Assembly: GCF_020520425.1 (NCBI RefSeq)
Contig: NC_079489.1
Coordinates: 85,883,810 to 85,947,809, forward strand
DNA length: 64,000 nt
Source of the DNA: Spinacia oleracea
Taxonomy: Eukaryota > Streptophyta > Magnoliopsida > Caryophyllales > Amaranthaceae
Reading direction: 5' to 3'
Positions 23,885 through 35,207 of the stretch are shown in pieces (the stretch's first letter is position 1; each line of letters opens with the position of its first letter). The translations under genes and the position numbers were made by a program. A model generated the notes under the pieces. It saw only the letters and a list, made by a program, of their open reading frames with translations. It was not told where the DNA came from and did not search any database.

Positions 23885-24275
23885 CTTGCCCACCTCAATC
23901 GGGCAAGATCGCGCCACGAACCGCGCGGGTCCCAAATCGAAAAGACGAAAACAGATTAGTCCACTTCTATCTGACGGGGCGTCCACCCTCAGCGGACAGG
24001 CTCGCCCACCTACAGCGGGCGGGGTCTGCGTCACTAACCGCGCAGGTCCTCAGTTTTCGAAAATGAAAAGAAAATAAATTCTTCAAAAACAAATAAAAAT
24101 AGGCTCGCCATCTTCAGCCGGCGGGGTCTACGTCACAAACCGCGTAGGTCCTTATTTTCAATAACATCAAAACAGATTCGTCCACTTCTATCGGACGGGG
24201 CGTCCACCCTCAGCGGACAGGCTCGCCCACCTTCAGCGGGCGGGGTCTGCGTCACTAACCACGCAGGTCCTTAGT
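23885..24275. repeat. Hairpin-chain tandem repeat
   Basis: Four related units at about 100-120-bp spacing (phrase GGTCTGCGTCACTAACCGCG or variants at 23905, 24022, 24124 and 24242). Each contains short stem-loops in series, such as CGCCC-ACCTTCA-GCGGGCG, TCC-ACCCTCAGC-GGA and CTGCG-TCACTAACCG-CGCAG. Confidence 0.7.
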
Positions 24276-24301
24276 CGCTGCAGCGATAACTTTTCCTGAT
24301 T

Positions 24302-24656
24302 TATCTTTTTCCAAAAATCAAAAGATGGTTTATCTTTTTCCAAAAATCAAAGGATGGTTTCCCTTTTCCAAAAATCAAAAGATGGTTTATCTTTTTCCAA
24401 AAATCAAAGGATGGTTTCCCTTTTCCAAAAATCAAAGGATGATTTCCCTTTTCCAAAAATCAAAGGATGGTTTATCTTTTTCCAAAAATCAAAAGATGGT
24501 TTCCCTTTTCCAAAAATCAAAGGATGGTTTATCTTTTTTCAAAAATCAAAAGATGGTTTCCCTTTTTCAAAAATCAAAGGATGGTTTCTCTTTTCCAAAA
24601 ATCAAAGGATAGTTTCCCTTTTCCAAAAATCAAAAGGATTGGTTTTCCGTTTTTTC
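24302..24656. repeat. 28-bp minisatellite, about 12 copies
   Basis: Units of 28-29 bp with core TTTTCCAAAAATCAAAGGATGG. Two subtypes (TTTATC and TTTCCC lead) partly alternate. The frames it opens (FPKIKGWF-type) are translations of the repeat, not genes. Confidence 0.9.
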
Positions 24657-25012
24657 CAAAAAAAAAAGCGATGTGCTGGATTTTCCTTCGTTTTACGTCC
24701 TATAAAAACAAGGGCGTTTTCTCGTTTAGCTAACCCTGAAAATGAGAATCTTTAAAACATTTTACCTCGTGATTGGGCTTGGCCAGGCCTAGTTACACTT
24801 TATAGCTTTGATTTCGAAAACATCTTAGATACTTCCAATGACAAAGTGAGGGAGTTTCTATACTATCAGTTAAAAAATTCCAATGACACGTGAGGAATGT
24901 GTTAACACTTCAAGTGATGACCCTTAAGCCAAATGTTATCACTCGGGGGCTCGCGAGACCCTCGCAAAACAGGTCACATACACCATGGCTTGTATGACGC
25001 ACTCCGTCTAGT

Positions 25013-25060
25013 ACTTTGACCATCGTCTCATCTCGAGACTCAGTCAAAGTGGGGGATAAC
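25013..25060 (+). promoter_or_regulatory. Inverted repeat plus polypurine tract of the complete Tat element (copy 3)
   Basis: ACTTTGAC (25013-25020), a 22-nt loop, GTCAAAGT (25043-25050), then GGGGGATAAC up to the 3' LTR at 25061. Confidence 0.8.
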
Positions 25061-26521
25061 TATAGACACCTACTTTTGTCCCCATTCCCGAAAGAGAAGG
25101 TTCGATGATGAGAACATGAATCTCCACTTGGCAACGCATCTCCTATAAAATAATGAATCTCAATCACCCTTTCATTTCAGCCAAAACTACTATTTATAGA
25201 AACTTGCTAAGAATAGTAACTACCGTAAAAGGTAGTTGTTAAAAGTGGCAAAGTCATAAAAGATAGAAACCTGTCAGAATTAGGTGTTGCACTCCAACGT
25301 AAATCCTAAAAGAGATAGAATTTGCATTCCTGGTATAATTCGAAAATAAGAGTTATGTATTGATTAAAGTCCTAACGAACCTAGAGTTCGTAACGGGCCC
25401 AGACGCAGTCCGTCATAAAGTTAATACGCACTAAAAGACTCGGATAAGTCTCGAAAGCTCCGTGTTCTAAGAGTCCAAATCTGACAAAGAACTCGGCCCA
25501 GATCCCATTTTCAACGCCTGGTTCTGGAGCCGAAATCTTCGGCGCCCAGCCCTTGGCGCTGAAAATGCCTGGGGCCGTTTTATCTCCGGATTCTTTTTGG
25601 ATTCGTATCCTAAAATCTATCTTTCCACGCACTCTTTTCATATAAATACAACTTAAAATCGACGTGAAAATGACACAATTCCATAATCTGAGTATTGACT
25701 CTAGCCTTAAGCCTAAGCCTCACGCTGCGAAATTGATCCGGCGTTCTGTTGCAATCGACCCAAAAGTCGAACAGAACGCATCCTGCCCCTTGTAGCTGAT
25801 GAATTAAGCCTAAATACTGGAACACTGCTTAGGAACCCGAGATTCGTTAAATAAAAGGAGAAATAGCAAAGCCAAGTGGTTAGTTTTCTGAGAACCGTAA
25901 CGCACCTCTCAAGGGTGCGTTGTAATGTGTCCCTCGTTTGATTTAATCGCTTTCATCACTCTTTTATAAAATTGTCAACCTATTAACTTGATTGATCTAT
26001 CACGCCTAATAAGATAATACCCTGGACAATTGAATTATCATGCTAGGTACCTTAAATCAATCTAAATAAGATAATCACGATCGATTTAGTGTTATGTGTT
26101 GCATATTGCTAAAATCAATCCAGAATAGTTTAATAGTTTAACGCATGTCCCTTCAATTATTTATGCTGAGCTAGTAAGGATAACCTGCCTCTCGAGTTAT
26201 CGATGAGCACTCCTCTCGGTAGTAACAGTCCCCTGAACTCTCAATCTCTGCCCTGCGGGTGTACGTTGAGCGATCCCCACACCAGGGATCACAAGGGAAC
26301 CTATGGCCGTCGTGGTCGAACATAATTGCACTCCCTTTATGTCACGATAACCGGGTTTTGTCAGTTTTTCTCATTGTAGTGAAAAACTGAATGGCGACTC
26401 CTATATTACTAGTCGATTGGGTGTAAACTCACAGGAAATCCAACTACACTTGATCTGACGACGTCACGCCCACGAGGGACGAGGTCACGCATTAGCCTCG
26501 TGCTTTTTCGACCCCCTCACA
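25061..26521 (+). repeat. Tat element 3' LTR
   Basis: Begins TATAGACACC (second base changed from G to A relative to the 5' LTR) and ends CCCCTCACA. Module copy 5 at 25506-25567, TATA at 25641-25648. Confidence 0.92.
25506..25567. repeat. Double-hairpin module, copy 5 (3' LTR)
   Basis: CATTTTCAACGCC ... GGCGCTGAAAATG, with inner GGCGCCCAGCCCTTGGCGC; 62 bp. Confidence 0.8.
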
Positions 26522-26989
26522 ACATTGTGAGCCTAACTTGTGTAAGTGAATAGTGGTGCCTATTTTATGCAGGTTTGTTTAGTCTAGGATTAGGCGAAAG
26601 CTCTTCCGTAGATTAGGCGCTTCGCGTTCCCCATCCGAGAGGTGGCAGGTTCGTCATTCGATTCTATTTTCCTATACACCAAGTCGTTGCATGATCATGA
26701 TTGCTTAATTGTTTAGTTCGTTTCCCCCGATTTCCCTAGGCTATCCCCGACTCCCTAGCATTTCCCTTTATTGATTCAATTCGTATAATTGTTATCTTTA
26801 GCTTTCTAGAATACAATTCAAACAAACTCTTGTTCAAACTATCTTAATACCTAAACTCTGTGACCACCGTTTCTATGGGACGATCCCTATACTTGCCGCT
26901 ATAGCAATATAGCCGGTTAGATAGTGGTTTATAAATTTTGTTTGGTCGGGTTGTTTTCTTTTCAATGACGGAAAATAGCCTTATCAAAA

Positions 26990-27007
26990 TGGCGCCGTTG
27001 CCGGGGA
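26990..27007 (+). promoter_or_regulatory. Athila primer-binding site
   Basis: TGGCGCCGTTGCCGGGGA, three bases after the LTR end; the usual Athila Asp-tRNA-type site. Confidence 0.85.
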
Positions 27008-27125
27008 ACGGTCGTTGTTATTGAGTTTTGTCGAGACTAGTTTACCATTAGAAAATAAAAAAACATTGCATTCTTGTTTTGCTTTCTTATTTCCTTTGCA
27101 ATACTCACGTGTTCTTTGAGTTTGT

Positions 27126-29088
27126 ATGCTTGATAGGGGTCGTGCACGTCAAAGGTCTCTCCACCCTCTTGACCTTGAATTAGAGAGGACACTAAGGAGA
27201 TTGAGGCGCGTTCAAACTCGCTCATCAAGCCACAACTGGTTTGAATCCTTAAGTGTAGGCGTGGAACAAGAAGAAAGTGAGCAAGCTTTTGAAACCATGG
27301 CTCTCCCGGTTAAGAATTTAGGTATACCAGGAGCATTTGAAGCAACATGTGGTATCCAAGCTCCCACAATTAATGCCAATAACTTTGAGATTAAGCCCGC
27401 CCTGATCAACTTGGTTCAAAGCCATCTCTTTTTGTGGGAAGAGCAACGAGTCACTACATGAGCACCTAAAGCAATTCGAACATTATTGTGATACAATCAA
27501 ACACAATGGTGTGACTTCGGATTATGTTCGGTTGACTCTATTTCTTTTCTCTCTCCTTGGGCGAGCTAGTGATTGGCTTGACAAGGAGGTAAAGCCAAAC
27601 TCACTTCGCACTTGGAACGAGGTGACTAGTGCGTTTTTTAGAAAGTTTTACTCACATAGGAAGACGGCGGAATATCGCCATAAAATCCAATCTTTTGAGA
27701 AAAAGCGAGACGAGTCACTTTTCGAAGCTTGGGATCGTTTTAAAGAGTACCAAAGGGAGTGCCCTCACCATGGGATCCCTAAGTGGTTGCTACTCCAAAC
27801 CTTCTACTTGGGATTGAGCCCAAACTCAAAGACATGTATTGATGCGGGCGCGGGAGGTCCCATCATGAACAAGACCGAAGATCAAATTGAAGAGATAATT
27901 GAGGACGTGGTCCAAAATTTTCAAGCTTGGCACGTTGGTGCAAGGGACTATGATGGCAAGGGTAGGAATGATGATGGTAAAGGGTCGATATATGCTATGG
28001 AGCAAGCTAGGATCATTGAGAAGCTTAGCTAGAGATTGGAAAAGCTAGAGAGCACGCCAAGTCAACCACCATCACCATCAACAATTCCACCGCCTTCGTC
28101 TACTCTTCTCACTAAGGGGAAGAGCAAGGTGAGTTCCTATGACCCTATGCCTCCGGGCACTTCTTTTTGTGATAATTGTCAAGATTTTGGTCATTTCCCT
28201 AATGCTTGTCCTTTGGTGCATAATGTGTCTTATGTGGATTATGGCCCTTCTTGTGAAGGTGATTTTGATATGGAATATGCCCATTCCTTGAATGAGAGGT
28301 CTAGAAATGATAACCCCAATAATCAAAACTTTGCTAGGCAAGCACCTAGAGGGCCCCCTATGTATGGATCCTACCAAGGCTATGGCCAAGGAGGTGGGTA
28401 TGATAGTCAAGGCCGAGGTGGCTATAGAGCGCAAGGCTATCAAGGCTAAGCACCCTATGGTCAATCTCATGGTCTTGGAAATCAAGCCCAATACAATCAA
28501 GGTAGTTATAATCCCAACCATCAAGGTGGAGGGGGTTACACCTACTCTTATGGGCAATTTAGGGGTGCCTCTAGTGGGGGTTATCCGTTGAACCCAGGAG
28601 GTCCATATGGTGTGTCTCAATAATCCACCTCCCGGATTCAATGGACTGAGGACCTATGGAAACCAATTCCAACAAAACCTTAGTGGTTATGGCAATGCAC
28701 CTCCACCACTCCCGCCTCTCAAGTATAATCTTGAGGCTCTCATGGAGTCGTTTGTGGGGGCGCAAGCCAATAAGAATGTTGAGTTCGAGGATGGATTCAA
28801 GCAATCCAACACTCACTTGAAAATGATTGAAACCCAATTAGCTCAACTTGCTAATACCATAAAGGAACATCATGCGCATAGTAGTCTCCCACCCCAAAGT
28901 CAAGTCCCAAGGCAAATGAATGCCATAGTGACAAGGAGTGGGAGGATTTTAGATGATGTTCCTAGAGCTAATAAGGTTTCTAAGTCCAATGGGAAGGATC
29001 AAGAGGGAGTCGTTGAGTCTAGAGACAATGATCTGGTAGAAGAGGAGCCTCCTATCGATGATGTGGGTGACACTCCTATACCAAAATA
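27126..29088 (+). pseudogene. Athila gag relic
   Basis: Starts MLDRGRARQR. The retrotransposon gag core spans about 27440-28000 (WLDKEVKPNSLRTWNEV, SFEKKRDESLFEAWDRFKEY). A CCHC zinc knuckle, CDNCQDFGHFPNAC (CX2CX4HX4C), lies at about 28165-28210, followed by a Gly/Gln/Tyr-rich stretch and the LETQLAQL-like coiled region (28820-28860). It is broken by a frameshift near 27430, a TAG at 28030, a TAA at 28447, a frame change near 28600 and a TAG at 29087. Gag would build the particle that packages element RNA; this copy cannot. Confidence 0.85.
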
Positions 29089-29878
29089 GGCAACTCTTCT
29101 ACCTCTCCCCACTCCTAAACTTCCCTATCCCCAAAGATTCATAAGGCACAAGTTAGATGTGCAATTCTCAAAATTCCTTGATGTTCTTCGAAAATTGCAT
29201 ATCACTATCCCCTTTACGGATGCGTTGAAACAAATGCCAACCTACTCAAGATTTCTTAAGGAAATCTTGAGTAGGAAGCGAGATTGCGACGTAAAGGAGA
29301 CGGTGAACCTCACCGAAAATTGTAGTGCTATTATTCTTAACCAAATTCCACCCAAGCTCAAAGACCCGGGTAGTTTTTTTATCCCTTGTGCTATTAAGAA
29401 GCTTGAAATAAGCAATGCCTTGTGTGACTTGGGTGCTAGTGTTAGTCTAATGCCTTATTCGGTGTTTACCAAGCTTGAGATTGGTGATCTTGTCCCAACC
29501 AACATTACATTGCAACTTGCCGACCGTTCGGTCAAATACCCTACTGCCAAGATTGAGGATGTACCCTTGAGAGTTGGTGGATTTGTGATCCCCGTCAATT
29601 TTGTGGTCCTAGACATAGATGAGGACGTGCATGTCCCTATTATTCTTGTTCGCCCATTTTTGGCCACGGCGGGGGCCATTATTGATGTCAAGCAAGGGAA
29701 AATTACTTTGAAGGTTGGGAAGGATAGTTTGTTTTTTGACTTGAATAAGGCCATGAGTTATCCTAGTTCTACTAATGAGAAATGTTTCTTGGTCGACTCT
29801 CTTGATCCCTTAGTATATGACATGCATGAGCACTTTCTCACTACTAACGATACACTTGAGTTTTGCTCTTTTGAATAG
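29089..29878 (+). pseudogene. Athila protease region
   Basis: An open segment continuing the gag-pol reading after the stop at 29087. The aspartic protease motif reads LCDLGASVSLMP (DLGAS active site) at about 29420-29455, with the paired IILVRPFLATAGA near 29640-29675. The catalytic Asp is present. The frame ends at 29878, and the pol reading continues in another frame from about 29870. Confidence 0.8.
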
Positions 29879-30950
29879 AGAAGGCTTAGTTGACATAGGG
29901 GTTGAAGAGGCCAACTACAAGGAACTATTGGATTCTACCTCACCTTGCGCTCAATCGGAGCAATGCTTGATTGTGCTTGATCAAAATGAAGCTTCGAATA
30001 ATCATGAATGGCGAATAGGTAAGGAAGATCCTAAGGTAGAGCTAAAATCTCTACCTTCGAGCTTAAGGTACGTCTTTCTCGGTCCAAATTCTTCTTACCC
30101 CGTTATTATCAACTCTTCTTTGGACGACGAGCAAGTGCTCAAGCTCACTAATGTTTTGAAACGTCATCAAAGAGCTTTGGGCTACACCATTGGTGATTTA
30201 AAAGGTGTTATCCCAACACTTTGCATGCGTCATATCGAGCTTGAGAACAATGCCGTCCCACATCGTGAAAGGCAATGAAAACTTAATCCACCTATGGGAG
30301 AGGTGGTTAAGAAGAAAATCATGAAACTTTTGGCGGCCGAGATTATCTATCCTATTTCAAATAGGTGATGGGTATCCCCGATCCATGTTGTCCCCAAGAA
30401 GGGTGGGATGACGGTAGTTAAGAATGCACATGGAGAGCTCATTTCCACCCGGACGGTAACCGGGTGGCGCATGTGTATCGACTACCGCCAACTCAATCTT
30501 TCTACTAAAAAAGACCACTTCCCTTTACCATTTATTGATCAAATGCTTGAACGGCTAACCAAACACAAGTATTTTAGCTTTCTTGATGGGTATTCCGGGT
30601 TTTTCCAAATTCCCATAAACCAGGAAGACCCAGAGAAAACTACATTTACTTGCCCTTATAGGACATTTATTTTTCCTATAGGAGGATGCCTTTCGGGCTT
30701 TGCAATGCCCCCGGGACGTTCCAAAGGTGCATGATGAGTATTTTTGGTGACATGCTCGAGGAAGAAATGGAAGTTTTCATGGACGGCTTCTCGGTGGGGG
30801 GTGCTTGTTATGATGAGTGCCTCATCAATCTCGAAAAGTGTCTTGAGAGGTGTGAAAAGGTTAACTTGGTTCTCAATTGGGAAAAATGCCACTTAATGGT
30901 GGAGGAAGGAATGTTCTCGGGCACAAGGTCTCTCACCGTGGTATTGAGGT
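29870..30950 (+). pseudogene. Athila reverse transcriptase, catalytic motif lost
   Basis: Reads in pieces. Linker and RT start (LKSLPSSLRYVFLG, about 30040-30075), stops at 30276 and 30366, then VVPKKGGMTVVKN, GWRMCIDYRQLNL and FPLPFIDQMLERL. A frame change near 30680 leads to MPFGLCNAPGTFQRCMM. The catalytic box reads FMDGFSV instead of the family's FMDDFSV, so one of the two catalytic aspartates is lost (GAC GGC at about 30781-30786). Another frameshift near 30900 joins the RNase H part. Confidence 0.85.
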
Positions 30951-32937
30951 AGATAGAGCGAAAATCGAGGTCATAGAGAAGCTACCTCCCCCGGTCAATG
31001 TTAAGGGGATTTGGTCCTTTCTTGGGCATGCCGGATTCTATAGGCGGTTCATTAAAGATTTTTCATTGATTGCTCGGCCTCTCACCAACCTCCTCCAAAA
31101 GGAATGTCACTTTCACTTTGATGCCGCGTGTCTCAAGGCCTTAAACACAATCAAGAGTGCCCTTATTTCTACTCCTATAGTTCAAGCTCCGGATTGGTCT
31201 CTTCCTTTCGAGTTGATGTGTGACGCAAGTGATTTCTCGGTTGGGAGATTCCTTGGTCAAGGAAAGGACAAAAAGCTTCATGTGATCTACTATATTTCTA
31301 AGACTCTTAATCAAGCACAAGCCAACTACACCACGACCGAGAAGGAATTTCTCGCCATTGTGCATGCCTTTGAAAAGTTTAGGACTTATTTGGTGGGGTC
31401 AAAGACTATTGTGTACACGGATCATGCGGTAATTCGATATCTTATGGAAAAGAAAGAGGCCAAACCTAGACTCATTCGTTGGGTGCTCCTCCTCCAAGAA
31501 TTCGACATCGAAAATCGTGATAAAAAAGGAGCCAAAAATGTGGTGGCCGACCACCTATCTAGGCTAGAACTTGTGGGTGAGGCTACGGATGAGGTGCCAA
31601 TCAAAGATGCTTTGCGAGATGATACCTTGTACATGATTGGGAGTTCATCTCTTCCTTGGTTTGTTGACATAGTGAACTATTTGGCTTGTGGGGCGGTCCC
31701 CGAAGATTTCACAACTCAAGAGCCCCGCAAGTTGAAGTATGATGCTAGGCGCTATATTTGGGATAAGCCCACCTTGTTGAGGCGGTGCCCGGATGGCCTT
31801 TTAAGGAGGTGTGTTCCGGATGAGGAGTTCACTAGTGTTCTTCGTATGTGCCACTCTTCCCCTTGTGGTGGGCATATGGGAGGTGATAGAACCGCTTCCA
31901 AGATCCTTCAAAGTATGTTGTGGTGGCCCACCCTTTTTCGGGATGCTTGGGCATTTTTCAAGTCTTATGATAGTTGTCAAAGAACGGGAAATATTTCCAA
32001 GAGACATGAGATGCCACAAAATCCTATCTTTGAGTCGGAGGTGTTCGATGTGTGGGGTATCGACTTCATGGGTCCTTTCCCCTCTTCTTATGGCAATCTC
32101 TATATTCTTGTGGCGGTTGATTATGTTTCAAAGTGGGCGGAAGCCATTGCCTCTCCCACCAATGATCACAAAGTGGTTATCAATCTCTTCAAGAAGATCA
32201 TCTTTCCGCGTTTTGGGGTTCCTAGGGCCTTGATTAGTGATGGAGGATCCCACTTTGCCCATGGGAAGTTCAAGACCCTCTTGCGGAAGTATGGTGTTCA
32301 TCACAAAGTGGGCGTAGGTTACCATCCTCAAACTAGCGGCCAAGTGGAAGTTACCAATCGGGAAATCAAGTCTATTCTTGAAAAGTCGGTTGCCAAGAAC
32401 CGCAAGGATTGGTCCATCAAGCTTGATGACGCCTTATGGGCGTATAGAACGGCTTTCAAAATGCCGATAGGGATGACTCCTTACAAGCTTGTTTATGGCA
32501 AGAATTGCCACTAGCCGGTAGAGCTTGAGCACAAAGCCATGTGGGCCATCAAAACTCTGAATTTTGAACTAACTAGTGCGGGTGAGCGGCGCTTGCTTGA
32601 CCTCCATGAGCTAGAGGAGCTCCGCATGAATGCTTATGACTCGGCGAGCATCTACAAAGCCCGGTCTAAACAATATCATGACGCTAGGATTGAAAAGAGA
32701 GAGTTCAAGGAGGGGGAGAAAGTCCTCATTTATTACTCCCGGTTGAAGTTGTTCCCGGGAAAACTTAAGTCCCGGTGGAGCGGCCCATTCGATGTTGTTC
32801 GGGTCTCCCCGCATGGTGCAATCGAGATTCGGAATGATGATTCTGGTTCCTTCAAAGTGAATGGTCATCGCCTAAAAAACTATTACATGGGTGATCCTAT
32901 TGGCCCCTTTGCTTCCTTGAACCTCAAAGACCCCCCA
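30877..32937 (+). pseudogene. Athila RNase H and integrase, nearly open
   Basis: A 545-codon open stretch ends at a TAG (32512-32514) and the same frame continues to 32937. RNase [40 protein letters not shown]. Integrase zinc finger: [12 protein letters not shown]...CQRTGN. Core: [18 protein letters not shown] and [13 protein letters not shown], giving an intact D,D(35)E triad. A C-terminal domain ends WSGPFDVVRVSPHG and KVNGHRLKNYY. One nonsense change and the upstream RT damage are the only visible defects here. Confidence 0.88.
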
Positions 32938-32940
32938 TGA

Positions 32941-35190
32941 ATTTGGGGGGATTCGTCAAGCTAATGACGTTAAACGAACGCTACCGGGAGGCACCCCGCG
33001 GCCTTTATACATATTCTTGGTTTGGTTTCATTGCGGTGGGTTCATGCTTTCCACCAATGCCTTGTTCGTCGATTTTTCGGTGAGTTTGTTCGGTTTTTAC
33101 CGGTTCTTTGAGGGACTTGCTCCCACGGAATATCCGGTAATATCCTTCTATCTCACATGCATTCTTTGGGACGGGCATATTGCATATGGGGCATTTGGTT
33201 GGATGGGTAGTTGTGCCCCTCCTATTTTGGTTTTAGGCCTTGAGGACATGGCCTAATTCAAGCTTGGGGGGAGTTTTGTTGTGTAGTTGCCTATTTGTGA
33301 TGCTCATGTCTTGGAAATCATACCTTATGTGCACTTGTATATATTAGTTTCTTTGTTTTTAATTTGTTTTTAGTTTGATTTTAGTTTCTTTTAGTTTCTT
33401 TTTGTTTTCTTTTGTTTCTTTTTGTTTTCCTTTTGTGTGATTTATTCTTTTCTTCCTTTTTCTTTGTTTTCCTTTCCTTTTGTCAAGGCAAGTTTTTCTA
33501 GGTTTTCTTAGGCATTATTCTTGACTTGGGCAAATAAAATTGGAACTTGTAGGCTAGAATGCTTTTATTCCTAATTGGTAGATGTTTGCACGGTTTTCAA
33601 TGTCTTGGGTCAAATCTCGGATTTAGGTGTCAAGAAAGTCGGTTAGAACTTTGGGTAGCATGAGTCTTGAACCCTTGGTTTGTGGTAAGACGGTGTCGAT
33701 CTCTCTAGTGACTTGAAACCGGAGAGAGTGGTATTTGCTCCCATTGGTGAGGATCATGTTCATTCAGCCCAAACACATTGTTTACATATATTGAGTGGCA
33801 TGGATCCTTGGCATTGACTTTCTTATCTCCAGAGTTTGACTATTTCCAACCTGAGACCGCGACCGAACTACTTTAGGGGACGATAGAGGCATTTCTTTCG
33901 GTGACTATTTTTCTTTTTAGTTTAGGACTTTATTTTCTATTTTTCATTGATATTTTTTTTTGCATTTGCCCCTTTGCTAGCCATTTGAGCCTTGCCCCTT
34001 CATTTCTTGTAAGCTCATTACAAGCCTAATAGCCTTTGTTTTATTTTCACCCTTAGAAGTGATAGTGAAGCTTTGAGTTATGATGCTTGATGGTTTTGAA
34101 TGATTATGCAAAGTTGAGGAATGATTGAAATTGGTATGAATGGCAAAGTTTGGGAATTATGTTGTATATAGTGAATAAATTATGCATATGCAAAAAGAGA
34201 AAGGAAAGTTGTGAAAAAGCCAAAAATAGAGAAAAACAAGGCATTAAGAAAAGTTTCATTTAAAACACAAAAAAAGAGAAAATCAAATCAAGAAAAGTGC
34301 AAAAAGAGTTTTAGTTTAGAATTGTTGTTGAATAAGCTTGGGGGTACCCCAAATAAGTGGTATGAGTTTGTTTTGGTTCGATGTGCTTGAGTTGAGTTCT
34401 TTCATTGCGCTTCACTTTAGGTATGAGCACCAATTACCAAATTTGTTCCACACCTTACCCATAGCCTACGTTACACCCTAAAAAGTCCTCTTGACCCTTT
34501 TGAGTTGAGTCTATGTCGGTGGAGTGAGGATTTGGTCAAGTTTATGGAATGGGATTGTCATGCTAAGATGTCGGGTAACCTTCTCTTCTCCCTTGCAATT
34601 CTTGATTTTCGGCGCCTTCGCGGCGTCTTGAGAAACTATTCTTAAGGGTGGATTGGATCTAGAGATTTGACGTGGTATGCTTGGTTGAAGGGGAATTGAT
34701 AAGTGCTTGCCCTTAGTTCTCTTTGCTTGGCATTTGAATCTTTCATTCGACTTAGGACATTGGTTAGCGTGCATTCATCTATTTAGTTAGTAATATTAGC
34801 ATTCTTTTGTGCTCGTTCCATAATAAAGGCCCATTTCTTGAGTTTTGTAGTTTCATTTTTCGTTTTTCTTTCTTTTCCTTTCTTTTCTCTTTCTTTTCTT
34901 TTCTTTTCTTTTCTTTGTTTGTTTTTTTCATTTTAGGTCTTGCCTTGATTCAAATTTTTTGGAAGAGTTATGGGTGATTCTCTTTGGAATCCCTTGCGAG
35001 ATCCCACTCGCCCTCATGAGCGATTGTGGGGTTTAAAGAGCTTGTTGCATGCGCTTAAATGCAACCGTGATTCCTACGAAAGTGAGTTAGGATGTATATT
35101 CTTGTAGTTCTTGTTTTTGTAGTTTTTAGAAGTTGAATAATTGCTCATTCTTCCATATTTGGTGCTTGGTTTGCTAGAGACTAGCAAACG
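32941..35190. other. Athila post-pol region without env
   Basis: Non-coding DNA between integrase and the 3' LTR. It has T/C-rich tracts (33340-33480, 34850-34930) and two PPT-like tracts, AAGCTTGGGGGGAG (33262) and AAGCTTGGGGGTACCCC (34327). The frame at 33017-33256 has no recognisable domain. I see no env-like ORF. Confidence 0.6.
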
Positions 35191-35191
35191 C

Positions 35192-35207
35192 CTAGCTTGG
35201 GGGAGTT
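35192..35207 (+). promoter_or_regulatory. Athila polypurine tract
   Basis: CCTAGCTTGGGGGAGTT immediately before the 3' LTR start at 35208. Confidence 0.75.

Larger units (their letters stand above)
16003..26521 (+). mobile_element. Complete non-autonomous Tat/Ogre-like element (TSD ACATT)
   Basis: 10,519 bp, with LTRs of equal length (1461 bp: 16003-17463 and 25061-26521). Target duplication ACATT lies at 15998-16002 and 26522-26526. A PBS starts at 17465 and a polypurine tract lies at 25048-25057. The uninterrupted target is preserved in the Athila 3' LTR (GGCAAGACATTGTGAGCC near 36415). Internal DNA has no gag-pol and only short decayed minus-strand frames, so it relies on other elements for its enzymes. 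LTRs differ at roughly 5% over the first 170 bp by eye and less further in. Confidence 0.92.
14728..26986 (+). repeat. Athila 5' LTR, split by a nested Tat element
   Basis: Present as 14728-16002 plus 26522-26986 (one ACATT is the duplicated target). The tip carries a 16-bp duplication and a perfect 9-bp inverted repeat, GAGCGACAT-TT-ATGTCGCTC at 14748-14767, which the 3' LTR lacks. TATA box at 15421-15428. Confidence 0.88.

Noticed and set aside
24325..24755. Three overlapping frames of repeated FPKIKGWF-like peptide
   Set aside because: They arise from a 28-bp minisatellite read in all three frames; no start context or domain.
33017..33256. 79-codon frame considered as an env-like gene of Athila
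   Set aside because: Too short, no signal for a transmembrane envelope-type protein, no similarity recognised.
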